The notes under the pieces: model-generated
Seen by the model: only the letters and a program-made list of their open reading frames with translations
What the model was told of the DNA's origin: nothing
The model's database searches: none
Origin: Symsagittifera roscoffensis
Taxonomy: Eukaryota > Xenacoelomorpha > Acoela > Convolutidae
Direction: 5' to 3'
Length of the DNA stretch: 64,000 nucleotides
Assembly (NCBI RefSeq): GCF_963678635.1
Contig: NC_087065.1
Span: 4,136,020 to 4,200,019, forward strand
Shown: positions 11,042 to 22,929 of the stretch, in pieces
How positions within the stretch are numbered: position 1 is the stretch's first letter
Layout of the letters: each line of letters starts with the position of its first letter
Program-made: the position numbers and the translations under genes

Positions 11042-14000
11042 TCATGTCCTTCGAAATATTAAGGCATGGCCGTTTGGTTTAATGAGCACTAGCTAACCGG
11101 GCGTTGCTCGTGGCTACGCTCCTCGGGAACCCCTCCCGTTCTGTAAAGACAATTTAAAAAAAATTATTCTTACCAAATTACAGAAAAACCTCTAACTTTT
11201 TCTGTGTTGAAAAATAAATAAAAGTAATTTAACAAAAAATGATTTGAAATCATTTAACAACAAACCAGTAATCTTTATATGATCGCCAGCACAATTCTAC
11301 TGGTCGTGTTCAAACTAAAGCTTTTTTTCGTCATTTTTACCGTAAAGTTTTCATTCTAATTTTAAATTCGAGTGAATATGTGATATGATATTTTCATGAG
11401 CTATCTGATGCCTAATAAGGACAAGCGTAGAAACTAAAAACCATTTAAAACGAATCAATGAGAGAAGAAGCTTAAAAACTTGTGATTTTTTTTGAGAAAA
11501 TCTGACTATTTTGTAAGTAACAAAAAAAAAGGAAAAAGAATTGTCTCAAAATCCATTGAAAATACCCTCAATAAATTTACCATGATTTTCTGAGCAAGGT
11601 TAAAGGTCATGATCAATTTTGAAAAACCAAACATAAATTTTCATTTTTCACGTTTTTTACCAAAAAAAATGTCAGTTATACCTGCAAATTATGTATTTAA
11701 ACGTAATATGTTTACCTTTCTGTTACTTTGCGTAAGACCTGGCTAACCCCACCGGGCACAAACTATTAAGAGAGAGAGAGGACAGAGAGCGTCTGAAAAA
11801 AAACTAATTAAATATGGTTGGACAACCAACATGAAAATATGTTTGAACTACCAACGTGATAAACCATTCTCCATTTCTGATTTTTTTTAGTTTAATTTTT
11901 TTCCTTACTCTTTACTGAAAACTTTACAGAGCAAACTTTAAATGATCTACAAGGCAAAATAAAAAGTAAGACAAATATTATACACACGGTAATTTTTTTG
12001 TTTAAGTTATTGGAACTCTAGAAGCTGTAGTTTTCTCTTTTTTGGGCAAAGCAAGCTGTATTTGGAGGGGTTCCTTGAATGAGATCTGGGGTCACATTGT
12101 CTCCGCACTCTTTGTCGATGAAACCCGAGCATCCGAATAGGAATTTGATTGTTCTGGAGTTGAAGCTGCTCCCCTAGGAAACTACTCGGGAGACACCGCT
12201 GTCGGAAAATCCCAATGCGATTCGCATCCTGCATAATCACGAATACATCTCTCCTGATTTTCATACAACGGGATTGACTTGCAGTCATACGCGAAGAGGT
12301 TTTTTCTGGTATCAATGTTTGACATTTTGTAGTCTATTCTTCCTTTTGATTACCGTCGTTTTTTCGGGAAGTCAAGTCATTGAACGGACTTTCTCTAGAC
12401 GGAGAGACTCTCTCTTTCTGCTTTCTAATGATGAAGGACTGTAATGGATTTTCTCCTGTAGATAATTGTTCTTTCACGATCAGACACTGATATTATTTGT
12501 AAGGACTAGTCATGACTTGAAGATATTGTAAGTTTTGTTAAAGAAAAATGACTGAATTACCGAAATGAAACTGAGAGAATGGAAAGTATGAAAAGTTTTT
12601 TAATGAGAATGAGATCAGGAAAGGAGAGGCATGGTTCAATTAGGTCAAAGCTAATAATGTTTCAAGCGAGGCTATCAATTTTTAAATATTCTTTATGCAT
12701 GACGCCTGAGGTCATGTTTTCTTGATAGTTTGCCAGACATTCTTGGTCATGCTGTTACAGTTTCATTACCATGTTTCATAGCAGTCATTAAATTAACGGT
12801 CGTAATAAAAAAAACACTAGAAGATTTTAAGAGTATACACGGGGGAAAAGCAACTAAATACCCATATAAAATATAGTTCATCGTTAAAAAAATTATATCC
12901 TTGGAGGTTAAATTTTATCAATATTGCGCTCGTAGAGTTGAAACATAAGTTTTTTTTTGGGAACGCATGATCTATCTCGTATACTGTGATCAGTCATTAT
13001 TCAACGTTCCACAAAAAAAAACCAGTTGGTTATTAGTCATTTAAAATTTACGCTTCTTTTGGAACAAGTTTTGACTATTTTGATGATTTTCGGGATATCT
13101 CTTCGAATGATAAACGTTTAGTTAGAGTCGGTGCAAAAACATTCGCATAGACCGGTACTTATATAACTATCAAATTGTACAAAAAGACGAAGGGGGAACT
13201 TTCAAGTATCGACAAGGAATAACCTTGTCATCTTGTGAATTCGAGTCCTTGGCGGACAATTAAATAAAAATCAAAGGATTGACGAAAGTAAAAATTGTAA
13301 AGTGACTGAAAAAAAGCGAAACAAATGTTAAAAGTCTTCATGCTCGGAAAAGGAGTGCAAAACTGAAAACGATGATAACTGTCGGGTTGTGTAACATTAT
13401 TAACTCGTTAATTAATTGAAACTAAAAGGAAAGGTTGAAGCAATGTATGAGCAATCCCCAGATTAATTCAGACAATTCCGTAAAAATTACAAATTTTTAA
13501 TCCTGAATTATGAACCGAACTTCTCTGGTTTTGCTTTAAATGCAAATTTTGCGGTATCCTCCCATTCGAATATTTTAGATTTTTTGATCATTCGATTGAA
13601 AACGAATAACAGTATCATGTACTGCTCGAATTCACAAACGAGTCTACCGATTTACTAAACAAGATGAATTAAAATGCATTCATCGTCCCTTGCCTTCTCT
13701 CTACAATCAAATATTTAATTTTGGTTTGCTCCAAGTATCAACTGTCTGGCCCTCTGATAGAAAAATTGAATATAGCTGTGAATTATAACTATATGAATAA
13801 TCTAGATGTTAGTGGTGTTCCACTTCGCAGACGATTGCCTCAAGTTTGCTTCGGCTCGCAGACTATATCTGTTCAAACTCAAGCTGACATGATTACTGAT
13901 GTAAAAATTGAACGTTCTTTAATATAATTTGAATGGTGAAAATGCTGCTGAGTTTTCTAGAATAACTGACATAAATTTGAGTGGGTATGGTTGTATGGAA

Positions 14001-14195
14001 ATTGATTCAAACAGTTTGTTTGTGAAATTTATCATTGAGAAGAAATTTAAGTTTAAAATATTGTTTTTCTTTTGAATATAAAAAAGGTTAGTTCACAAGC
14101 GGGACGCGTTCCCAAGGAGCGTAGCGATAAGGAACGCCGGGTTAGTTTTTGTCCGCTCAACCAAATGGCCATGCTTTAATACTTCGAAGAACTTG
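11042..14195. mobile_element. 3.15-kb segment bounded by about 98-bp imperfect inverted repeats
   Basis: The left arm (11042-11143) contains ttcgaaatattaaggcatgg, then 'ccgtttggtt', 'accgggcgtt' and 'ggctacgctcctcgggaac'. The right arm (14094-14195) is its reverse complement with about 15-20% mismatches, including gttcccaaggagcgtagcga and 'ccaaatggccatgctttaat'. The arms point at each other across 2.95 kb of AT-rich DNA without a recognisable transposase. It could be a non-autonomous DNA transposon or foldback inserted into the Polinton, or two solo repeats in opposite orientation. Confidence 0.5.
12007..12315 (-). CDS. Unrecognised open frame inside the inverted-repeat segment
   Basis: A 102-codon frame, rich in Arg and Gln, with no family signature. 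G+C content here is higher than in the flanks. A second frame of the same stretch is also largely open, so this may be the remnant of a real gene with the true frame uncertain. Confidence 0.2.
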   Translation of the reverse strand: MIPEKTSSRMTASQSRCMKIRRDVFVIMQDANRIGIFRQRCLPSSFLGEQLQLQNNQIPIRMLGFHRQRVRRQCDPRSHSRNPSKYSLLCPKKRKLQLLEFQ

Positions 14196-14962
14196 AACTG
14201 ATTTTTTTTGCGGTTCACATAAACTTGTAGAAAAAGAATATGTTGTTGATAAGAATGAATTTAAAAAATTGAGTTTTTAATTTTACAAAACAATCAATAA
14301 ATAGTTTAGAATGACATATGTTTAGCAAATTTTATCAAATCATGATCATTAACTTTAAAGTCTATTAGAAATTTTTTTGTAATTATAATATGAGCAACAT
14401 AAATTCAATAAAGTCCGAATTAAAGTGAATTGGCTGATTGTATTGGTTGATTTCCATCGTGAATTGAACATTGCATATGGGATAATGAAGATTGCATAGG
14501 GAATAATCATATAATCTTTTACCTAGAGGATCTGCGAAAAGTATCTGCCCTCAAGCTTCAGAAAAAAGCAACGAGTGGGTTCCAGGTTGATCCGAAGGTG
14601 AAGCATTCATAATCATTAACGTATTATCGTTTTTCAGTACTGAAGAGCCTGCAAAATCTGCCGCAAAATATCTCTAAAGCGATATTTCAAGTGTTTACAA
14701 CGGTTAACAAGTTCCATTATTTGAAGGTTGTCCTTGGCTTGCTTAGGTCATAAGAGTGTTTTTGGTTATTTTTCTATCTGCACCCACATAAACTGTTGAT
14801 GCACGCTCTCCCATAAATAAAAATTCGACGTTTTTACCGAGACTTGTGTCAAATGTGAGTTCGACGGAAATAGTGTAATTGGACAATTCAGGATAAATAA
14901 AATCGTGTAAAGCCTACTGATTAGACGTGAGATCAAAAGCCATAATATAATGATTATCATAA

Positions 14963-15976
14963 TTAGCGAGACTGACTCCACGACAAAACAAAATCAAGAG
15001 CTTCAAGCGTATTGTAAAAAATTCTTTTATTGTCTGTTGTTGAGATGAGTAGGCCGTTTTTGTACACATTGAGCTCATTCAACCCAAATTCCCGGTAATG
15101 AAAAGAGTTTGTCCTATTGGTACCCAAATATGCCTCGTTTATGCTCATTGCTACTATCAACCCTTGAACTGGTTTTTTTGCGAAAACATCCTCTGGTTGC
15201 CAGCTTTGTACTCCTGCAGTTGCGAGAAACGTTTTTGGCAGTACTTCGATGTAATTGTAAATGGCCGGGTTCTTCAACAAATTTTTTTCTATCGATGAGA
15301 GAACATAGTCGGTCACAGTCATCTTTCTGACATAGAGATTAGCTTCGATTATTTGAACTTTGTTGTGCTTAGCTGCATCTTCGGATATGACAACAAAATC
15401 TTTAGGAGAGCGTCTAAGAGACAGTCTAATTGTCCCACCGCTAAGTAGGTGGTTTTCATAGGATAAGAAGTCGCAAGCGATTTTATCAAACAGCTTCAGC
15501 TCTCCTTCCATTGCCATCAATAGCTGATAGATTTTCTTCATAATAATTACCTTGACAAAGTTATGGCCAAAGTTAGCATTAGTAGTTGATTTTTTCTCAC
15601 CATTCAGAGACAGTGTGCACTCAGAAAATACTGAAGATAAAGGTTTGTTAACAAAATACGGCGTGTCTGTGTTTGCCGCCTCTGTAGCATGTGTTCGAAG
15701 CACGGTTCCCTTGCTTCGAACAGTTCGTGCAACTATTTTCAAACGAGTACGTTGAAGATCGATGAAATTATTTCTGTCGCTGAGATCTTCAAACTCGAGC
15801 ATAGGACCATCATCAGAGTAGTATGGTTCAATTTTTTGGGTGAATGCATTTTCAAAAGTGACAAGTAAAGGCGGTTTTTCAAATAAGTCCAACGAATTGT
15901 GAGTTGCTTCACTCGGGATTGAATTAGAAATCTTTTTTGACCCTTGTAAAGAAATCGGAGCGACTTCTCTGTGCAA
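14963..15976 (-). CDS. MCP: Polinton major capsid protein (double jelly roll)
   Basis: The 337-aa frame is the best preserved Polinton gene here. It resembles the protein annotated in animal genomes as 'F54H12.2-like', which is the Polinton double-jelly-roll major capsid protein. Diagnostic blocks in order are NNFIDLQRTRLKIVARTV (about residues 68-85), SSVFSECTLSLNGEK, LLSGGTIRLSLRRSPKDFVV, a block ending EANLYVRKMTV, then AIYNYIEVLPKTFLATAGVQ and HYREFGLNELNVYKNGLLIS. The normal protein is longer, so the C-terminus is probably cut by a stop or frameshift near 14963. It lies directly downstream of the penton gene, the common pairing in Polintons. Virion assembly by these elements is predicted from the genes and is not shown here. 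Confidence 0.75.
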   Translation of the reverse strand: MHREVAPISLQGSKKISNSIPSEATHNSLDLFEKPPLLVTFENAFTQKIEPYYSDDGPMLEFEDLSDRNNFIDLQRTRLKIVARTVRSKGTVLRTHATEAANTDTPYFVNKPLSSVFSECTLSLNGEKKSTTNANFGHNFVKVIIMKKIYQLLMAMEGELKLFDKIACDFLSYENHLLSGGTIRLSLRRSPKDFVVISEDAAKHNKVQIIEANLYVRKMTVTDYVLSSIEKNLLKNPAIYNYIEVLPKTFLATAGVQSWQPEDVFAKKPVQGLIVAMSINEAYLGTNRTNSFHYREFGLNELNVYKNGLLISTTDNKRIFYNTLEALDFVLSWSQSR

Positions 15977-15999
15977 TTCGTTTTCTGGGAATGACGCGT

Positions 16000-16790
16000 C
16001 TTGTTTTTGGTTTCACCGCGGTTGTTCTTTTTGGATGATTTTTTCGAGATCAGCTTCCTCCTCCTACTTGCATTTTTGATTGTTTTTCTAACGGTGCTCT
16101 TGAGTGCCTGCTTAGAACTTTTTCTTTTTGTTGCAACTTCTATCAGTTCTGGAGCTGCCTGAAATAGTAGTTCTATTCTGATCTTGTAACCTACTATTTG
16201 ATAATGAATTATGTCCAGGTAGATAAACATAAGCTGAGTACCAACACATGCATCAACGGGATAGTCAGCAACAAGATCTTGGATAGTGAATGGGCTATGT
16301 TTCGAGCTTCCTTGTTTGTAACCTATATGATAACCAGTTCGATCTCTGACGCCTGTGAATCCAAGTAAACTAGGAATTTGCGGGCTTGAAAAATTATACC
16401 TTCCCAATAACGCAGCCTTATTGAAAAGATGTTTGGTTATGGGATCTATAACGTAATCCAATTTCTCTAATTCTGTCTTTAGACGAATCTCATCCAGTAT
16501 TTGTTTAATGCTCGTATACTCTCCTTCTGTTAGTTTCGCTATTTCTCCAAGGTAAGTCCTAGAAATCTTGTTTTTCTCAACTTTCATGCTTGCTATAACC
16601 CGATCTCTCAATGTTGTTGTCAGTTACGTTGCTTATCTGAGTGGGCAAGGTAATTTCTGTAACTGCTACTCTCCATTTTTCTTGCAAATTTATTTCTTCA
16701 CTCAGGAGATTTTTGAAGCTGGCCAGAGTGTTATCTTTAAAAACGTCATTGATGCAGAAGAAACTAGGGTAACTGTGAAGAAAGAAGAAC
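16000..16790 (-). pseudogene. Polinton minor capsid (penton-like) protein, frameshifted
   Basis: The N-terminal part is read in one frame from about 16790: NDVFKDNTLASFKNLLSEEI and NLQEKWRVAVTEITLPTQIS, the 'W-VAL-EI-YP' opening of Polinton penton proteins. Near 16600 the frame shifts and continues as LTEGEYTSIKQILDEIRLKT, IPSLLGFTGVRDRTGYHIGY and LMFIYLDIIHYQIVGYKIRI; the last is the conserved 'VYIYCDIVEPQIVGD' region. A Lys/Arg-rich stretch follows near 16010-16120. Downstream of that the frame only shadows the major capsid gene. Confidence 0.65.
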
Positions 16791-16964
16791 GTTATAGGTG
16801 AAAAGACTGGAATTGCCCTCAGTCATGATTGCTTATGATTTCTCCTTCTCCAGAACGCGAATTAGTTCAGACTCGTGAAATTTTTACTCAATCGGTCCTC
16901 TGTTAGAATCAATCAAATTTCGTGTTGGTACCGATGGGGGATATCGTGTTGGTATTTCAGAAAC

Positions 16965-17770
16965 TTAAAACACTTCATCGCTGAACGATTGTTTATAACC
17001 TTTGCGAAAAGAAAGGTCTGCTTTGGCGAGTCTAACATAATCACCAACATAAGGCTTTAGAGGTCGAACTGATTTTAAAGACTGTTCTGCTCTTAATGAG
17101 ATCAATCGAGGAACATCTTTTTTAGTTACTTTGTTTGGTGAAAGATTTGTGACACGAATTGTTCTCGAATTAATCGCATTGACAAAATCTTGCAATTTGT
17201 CCAGGTATGAGTATTTCCATTTATCCTCCAAGTATTTATAAACAAAATTTTCCAAAGAACTGATACTTCTCTCAGCGAATGCGGTCTTTTTCTCGCTCTC
17301 TGTGCTCTTTATTTTCATGCCTGTTCAACATAATGCTTCGAAGGACCCTTTAAACTCTGTGCCATTGTCCACCCATACTTTTTTCGGTTGTTTTGTCGTT
17401 AGAATTAGTTTGAACGCCGCTGCTGTTGTTGTAGCATAATTTGATTTCAAGGGTTGCACTCTGAGATAGCGGGACATGCAGTCAACTGCGACAAGCAGAT
17501 ACTTAACATCATGGTTGTACTGGGCAAGTTTCTCAACATAGGCCAGATCTAATAACCAGATTTCGTCGATATCGTAAACTATGGACTTGAGTCGCGGCGT
17601 TTTTCAGATGACAGTTCGATATTTTGTGTAAGCTGGTTCGGTGTAAAGGAAATGTTTTATTTTCTGTCGCAGCAAATTGGTTGCCTTTGTAAAGTTGTTC
17701 ACACTACCAAATAACGCGGGATCTTTGTCAATGTAGTTAGTTTCCAACAATTTTTCTTCAATCTTGGTAA
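16965..17770 (-). pseudogene. INT: Polinton retroviral-type integrase, interrupted
   Basis: From about 17770 downward the frame gives an N-terminal block (NYIDKDPALFGSVNNFTKAT), a TGA near 17609, then SIVYDIDEIWLLDLAYVEKL with the first catalytic Asp, KKVWVDNGTEFKGSFEALC with the second, a TGA near 17330, and TAFAERSISSLENFVYKYLE with the catalytic Glu. The C-terminal part has LQDFVNAINSRTIRVTNLSP and RKGYKQSFSDEVF, typical of Polinton integrases, which belong to the rve/DDE superfamily. The two in-frame TGA codons make it a pseudogene. Confidence 0.85.
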
Positions 17771-17918
17771 TTTTCCCATTTTTTTGTTTTCGCCTCTGTC
17801 TTTTATGACGTTGGAGAATCTGAATCGTTATTGGGCGTTCCGTACGCGTTGGAGCCTTCTTCTGACTTTTTTAAACGTTTTTGGTTTCGGGTTTTTCTAT
17901 TGTCCCTAAGACTTTTTC

Positions 17919-18611
17919 TTATTTGTTTTTACTTCTATTAAGGTTTGCACTACTTCTTTCTTGCCAAGTGGGGGATGTTGGGCGGGTTCTTGAGGGTCCA
18001 GGTTCCCGTTTTTTTGGCGTTAAGAGACGCTGACTGAAAGCTTGCTTAGCATTTTGATTTATCACCAGCTTTTCATTCAAGTTGAGAGCAGTTAAAATGA
18101 TAATGAACTCCGGGTTGGGAAATTTTTTTGTTGGTTGTTGTATGTCGTATAAAAATACTGCAGCCTGCAGCCCTCTTGGTTTTTTTATCCACATGTATCA
18201 CCTCCTTGTCACGTTTTATGGTTACTCTTTCCAAACTTCTTATCATTTCAAAAATAGTTTTCGCTCTAACAAATTTTTTCCTTCTACAACCTGTAACTGT
18301 CCTAAAACACTTTCGGTCTGTCTATCGTTTTAATCTTTTAATAATTCTTCTTTATCGCGGTTGAACGGTACTTCTTCATCGTCCGTTAACAGTTCAAGCT
18401 GTTCTTGTTGGGGCTCAGCATTTTCCGTAAATGTTTCCTTCGTTGCAGTAGTCTTACCAATTTGAGGAGGTAATTGGGGTCTACGTTGGTTATGGTAGGA
18501 TAGTTGAGCGTTTTTATGTTTAATACTTTTATCATGAAGAACACGTGCAGCATGTGGTTGCTCATTAACAGATAGGTGTCTCGGAATCAGAATGAAATCT
18601 TCAGCAGTCAT
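17919..18611 (-). pseudogene. Conserved Polinton protein of unknown function, probably one gene in two frames
   Basis: The upstream piece (18611-18330) starts MTAEDFILIPRHLSVNEQ and has RVLHDKSIKHKNAQLSYHNQ. The downstream piece (18194-17919) has FPNPEFIIILTALNLNEK and ends in a basic, Pro-rich tail. The order and phrases resemble a protein often found between the ATPase and integrase genes of Polintons, but I recall it only loosely and no function is established to my knowledge. Confidence 0.4.
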
Positions 18612-18802
18612 AATTAAGTTGTAGGGTACTTGTAATAAAAATAAAGTATTCGTCGCACTAGATGGAAACCTTCCTTACTCAAAATAATTGCACACTTCTT
18701 GACAACACTGGTTTTTGGAGTGGCTAATTATTTGTATGCTGTCTCGAATCGTTCGATATTTGCGATTTTAACGGGTACGTTTCCATTGACTACATTGAGC
18801 AA

Positions 18803-19590
18803 TCATTCGCAAATAAGTGTTATGATCTCGCAATTTGAAGTTTTTTTAGTGAGACGTCTTAGCTGGTCAGGTTTGAGTTGCATCATATGCCGCAGAATAG
18901 ATACGTTTTTTTTTTCATTTGTGATTGGAGTAGTTTCTGCTTTAGATGAGGGTAAATAAAAAACTGTTGGCCCAGGTCGTGTGAATTTGAACAATATCTC
19001 AAACAATCTGATGTACGGGGGTTCCAAGTCGATTAGAAGATGTCCAAAAGAGTCTATGGTAGCTAATTCGTGAGAGCTTCTCAAAAAGTTTGATACCTTT
19101 AATTGTCTTACAAAAAGATCTAGTTGCGGAACATCACGAGGCGATTTGAACAGAATGATGTGTAAATTGTCCAAATCAATCGTACGCGACCATCGACTTT
19201 GTTGAAATAAGTTATACTTAACATATATCACATCTATCCCTCTATGTCTACCCGCTGTAGCTGCTATAACAAATTTCTTGTCATTTTAGATGTCTTGATA
19301 TGAATCATCGAAAACTAGAAGAACATTTTCTAAGTTTTCTAAAGATTCGAATCCCTTGAACATCATGTACTTCACATTTACTTCGCGAGAAGACACTTTT
19401 TCTTAGAATGCAGGTTGCATCTCTTTGTAAAAATATAGACTGGTTCCAAATTTAGGGTAAAAAGTATTTCCCATCAAAAATTAACTCAGTTATTCCGGAT
19501 CCTGAGGGTCCCAATATCGCCATGAAAATTCTTGTCGAAGTAATCACTTTACTCATATCCTCGGGTTTGGTAATACATAACCAACCAAGC
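18803..19590 (-). pseudogene. ATPase: Polinton genome-packaging ATPase (FtsK/HerA type), damaged
   Basis: Read downward: GPSGSGITELIFDG near 19500, where the Walker A motif GPSGSGKT has Ile in place of the catalytic Lys; then NLENVLLVFDDSYQD near 19300 (Walker B); then YNLFQQSRWSRTIDLDNLHI and ILFKSPRDVPQLDLFVRQLK, the sensor/arginine-finger region ('NRTISLN-YIVLFKNPRD') of Polinton ATPases. A stop lies between the Walker B and C-terminal parts. The Lys loss and the stop agree with a dead copy. Confidence 0.75.
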
Positions 19591-20044
19591 CGGATAAACT
19601 CGAAAACTAGAATGAAGTTTCTTCGCAATTTAATTTATTGAAAGAAAGTTTGAGAATTACTACCATTTGCGCAACAAAAACATTTCCAGACCTTGGTAAA
19701 GTTATATTGTTACAAAACTTCAATAATTTCTTTTACTATTTGTCTCGTTATAAAATAACTCTTTTTCTATTCTCGCGTCACGTTCATCTACTGCTGCTGC
19801 TTCTGACATTTGAGAAACGATTTATTCTACAGACTGTGTTAGACTTATTCTCACTGTAAATGAAGCTTGTGAAAAGAACAATAAATTGAATTAGCATTAT
19901 GAACAGTACAAAATTGTGAAGTGTCAATTATTGATAACATGCATTTCTAGAACATAGTTTGGTGGGATGTTTGCAGTTTTTTCGTACTATATTGTTTTCA
20001 TTGCACTATCCTCTTTCACAATAGTCTTTATCTCATCTGGCATA

Positions 20045-20257
20045 TCACTGCTGTTTAGATCCATCTAAACTCCTGGCTGACGTTTGAGTACCAAGACTAG
20101 TTCTGGAAGATATACTCCTCGCTTGCTGGCTAACTCTTCTGATAAACTTGAATCTCATTTTGTATACATTTTTATCAATAACTGGAAAAAATATTTTTAA
20201 TGTAGACAACTCTTCTCCGGAAATGATTCCTCTGAACATTTTGGCCGTTGCAATCAA
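20045..20257 (-). CDS. Unrecognised short open frame downstream of the ATPase
   Basis: Seventy codons on the Polinton strand, hydrophilic, with an Arg/Ser-rich C-terminus (RRVSQQARSISSRTSLGTQT). It may be the tail of another Polinton gene. Confidence 0.2.
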   Translation of the reverse strand: MIATAKMFRGIISGEELSTLKIFFPVIDKNVYKMRFKFIRRVSQQARSISSRTSLGTQTSARSLDGSKQQ

Positions 20258-21829
20258 TACGCTCTTTTCGTGTTAAGGAAACCTAATGAAATCACTCTCT
20301 TGAGTCATCCACGCACAAAGCAATGATTTTGGTGATAGGTATGTCAATTTTCGTTGATCTCTCGCTGTTAATCGTTTTCAACCAATCATAAAAAAAAACT
20401 TGTTTTTCTTGAGGGCACAATGATTGCTGGAGCTGTAATGAGGTATATGTCGATTGCAGCTTGGCTAATTTTTGAAATATAAGTTTTCAACACAAGGACA
20501 GCACAAATCATCTAGGTTTCAACCTTTCGGTCCGATTACTTGGCCAAAAATTCTGTTTTTTCTTTTCCTTTAGCGTAAAAAAACGGCACTGGGATTTCTC
20601 AACACAAAACTCTGAAGTCTTTGATTCAAGTTTATATGAAGGTAATCACCATTTTTCCGATGGAGACCGTGTAAATAATTTGTTAACCAGTTTCAAGCTT
20701 TTTGTTCGAGCTTTGGTAGTATATTGAAAATCACTGGAGGTAAAAAAAATGAGTCAGTCGCTGTAGTTTGGAATTTTTATTGCTAATTTTTTAACCATAA
20801 AAAGTGTTTTTCTTGTAACGAAAGCCTTCCCGAAAGCACAACTGATCTCTCGCTTAGTATTCTAGGAAATGATAAATTTTTGGTTTTTTCAACCTAATGA
20901 ATACGCATAAAACTGTTTCACTAAATTGTCCCAGTAAACTGTTGTTACAGTTCCAGGGCAACATGTAACAGTACGTGGGACCCTGTTGGTAAAACGCGTG
21001 TAAAAATCCGGCCGCATCGTGCAAAATAGCGTGCATTCGTAAAATTTTTTTGAATTTTTTTTGTATTTATCTAAGCAAGAGTTATCAATACCATCAAGCC
21101 ACCATAAAGTCTCAACTTGATCAAAATGTCGTAGTTAAGATTGCCAGGACTAACAAACAACATAAAACATGCAGCTAGAAAACAAATTCGTCGGTTAGAA
21201 TTATCAAGATAATTTTGTATCAAAGACGTATAAATTTCGTGAATTATTTTTGAATGAAAAAGAGTTACTTTGCTTTTTCTTTAATTTCATTGTTTATTTT
21301 TTACAAAACCTCTCCAACCTGCTGAGTTTTAAGCCATTGGAACTAACAGTGACCTTGCGGATACCATTTAGACTCATTAAGATATCCGTGGCAAATAATC
21401 AAAGTAACCAACGGACGTTTTTTTTTATTTCGATAGCTTGTTGAAACAAAGACAGATTTTTCTCTCCAAGTCTTTATTAACCCATTTTGAGTTAAAATCA
21501 AACGAATAGTTGACTACGTTTTCCTAATCAGCAATATTTAAATTGCTCACAAAAGCATATTTTTGTTTTGTAGAAATGCATCAAGAGATTTGTTGAAATT
21601 TACACCGGCTTATTTTAGTCGTCCAATGTCAAAAAATAACTATTTCAAACTTTCAGTCGTCTCACAAGGTCCAAAATTTTATGAACAAATGAAAACATAA
21701 TATTAAAAAAATGCCTAACAATTAACAATTGTAGTAATCATTTAGAATGGATTTTTATAGTCCAACTTGATAGTCCAACTTGTTAAATTGATAGTTTGAA
21801 TTTATAAACTTTTTTCTGAGAATTTAATT
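20258..21829. other. Intronic sequence without recognisable genes
   Basis: AT-rich. No known protein family or RNA gene is seen on either strand. Confidence 0.35.
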
Positions 21830-22400
21830 CCATTTTAATTGAGTATAATAAAGAATCAATACTTTTTTATTGCTTTTTACATTAAAATCCTAAGCCAAAA
21901 TTTGAAACTTTGTTTTCTCATTGCCTTTGTTTTTCAATTAAAATCAATTTTTCATTTTTAATATCTCTTGGCTTCCTTTTTTCGCCAATCACCATTTTAC
22001 CCCGTTATTTGTCAAACTAAGTCATTCTTACCAAGTTCAAGTTCCTTGTAAGATTTCAAACTGCTCTATCACACGGGCCACCAAGTCAATATTTTAAAGA
22101 AAAACTTGGAAAGTTTTTGAGCAGTTTGAGTGGAACCGGCTACACAAAAACGCTTTTTTTCGTTAATATTCTAAACTTAGTTTTGTTAGTTTGTTTTCTC
22201 AATCAGTTGGTTTTTTACTTAAATTCAAATTTTTGCTCTTTATTTTTTTGGCTTCATTTCCTTAGCCATCCCCCTTTTACCCCGTAGTTTTTCAAAACAA
22301 ATTTTTTTTTTCGGAAAAGAAATTTTTAGTTTTTCTTTTTTACCAAAATTTTTAAGCAGCAAAATTCACAGTTTTCCAAACAATAGTAGAGTTTTTTGGA
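21830..22400. repeat. Unnamed dispersed repeat, two adjoining copies
   Basis: It contains 'ggcttcctttttt-gccaatcacc-ttttaccccgt' near 21970-22005 and again as 'ggcttcatttcc-tagccatccccc-ttttaccccgt' near 22250-22285. The same phrases recur at 25800-25840 and 25970-26000. The wider unit includes 'aaccggctacacaaaaacgc' and 'tttgttagtttgttttctc'. The class is unknown. Confidence 0.5.
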
Positions 22401-22710
22401 TTTCGTGAAGAAAACAATGTCAACTATTCAGAAAAATTTTTAGAATAAAAATGATTATAAAAGGTGTTAAAAATAATCGGTTATATTGAACAATGTAAAC
22501 CATCACATTCTCTAAATTTGCCTCAATTGTCCGTTCCTTGTTAAAAATTTAGTCAATAAAAATTTTTTTAAATCGATTTTTGTTAAAATTTGGTTCGATA
22601 CCTTTCATTGTTTGCGTAGTTTTCAGGGAAAAAGATTGTTCTACAAAATTCTCAAGGTGAGAGAGAAGTTTTGAGAATTCCCATAAATTAAAAAATTTAC
22701 TCATTTATCG

Positions 22711-22929
22711 TCTCTTTTTTGATCGAGGCTAATCAAATGTTTTGTTCAAAAATTGTGTTTACAATTTTCAATTTTGTATAATTTTTTGGTTAATTAAAGC
22801 TGAACCCCATTTTAGGAGAGGTCCCCTGCACATATTTAATTAACCAAAAAAAAATAAGAAAAATTGAACATAAAATTGTAAACAAAGTTTTTGAACAATA
22901 CATTTGATTAGCCTAGAACAAAAAAGGAA
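22711..22929. repeat. Foldback (inverted repeat, about 90-bp arms)
   Basis: The left arm 22711-22800 (gaggctaatcaaatgttttg, 'tttacaattttcaattttgt', 'tttttggttaattaaa') is repeated in reverse complement at 22838-22929, around a short spacer containing 'ggagaggtcccctgcac'. Identity is high apart from small indels. Confidence 0.65.

Larger units (their letters stand above)
6857..20257 (-). mobile_element. Decayed Polinton/Maverick element
   Basis: Five hallmark Polinton genes lie on one strand in about 13 kb: protein-primed DNA polymerase B (6857-9271), double-jelly-roll major capsid protein (14963-15976), minor capsid/penton protein (about 16000-16790), retroviral-type integrase (16965-17770) and FtsK/HerA-type packaging ATPase (18803-19590). 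Nearly all are interrupted by stops or frameshifts, so the copy is dead. I did not find the terminal inverted repeats or the adenoviral-type protease; the limits given are those of the outermost recognised coding sequence. A segment with its own inverted repeat (11042-14195) separates the polymerase from the capsid genes. Confidence 0.8.
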
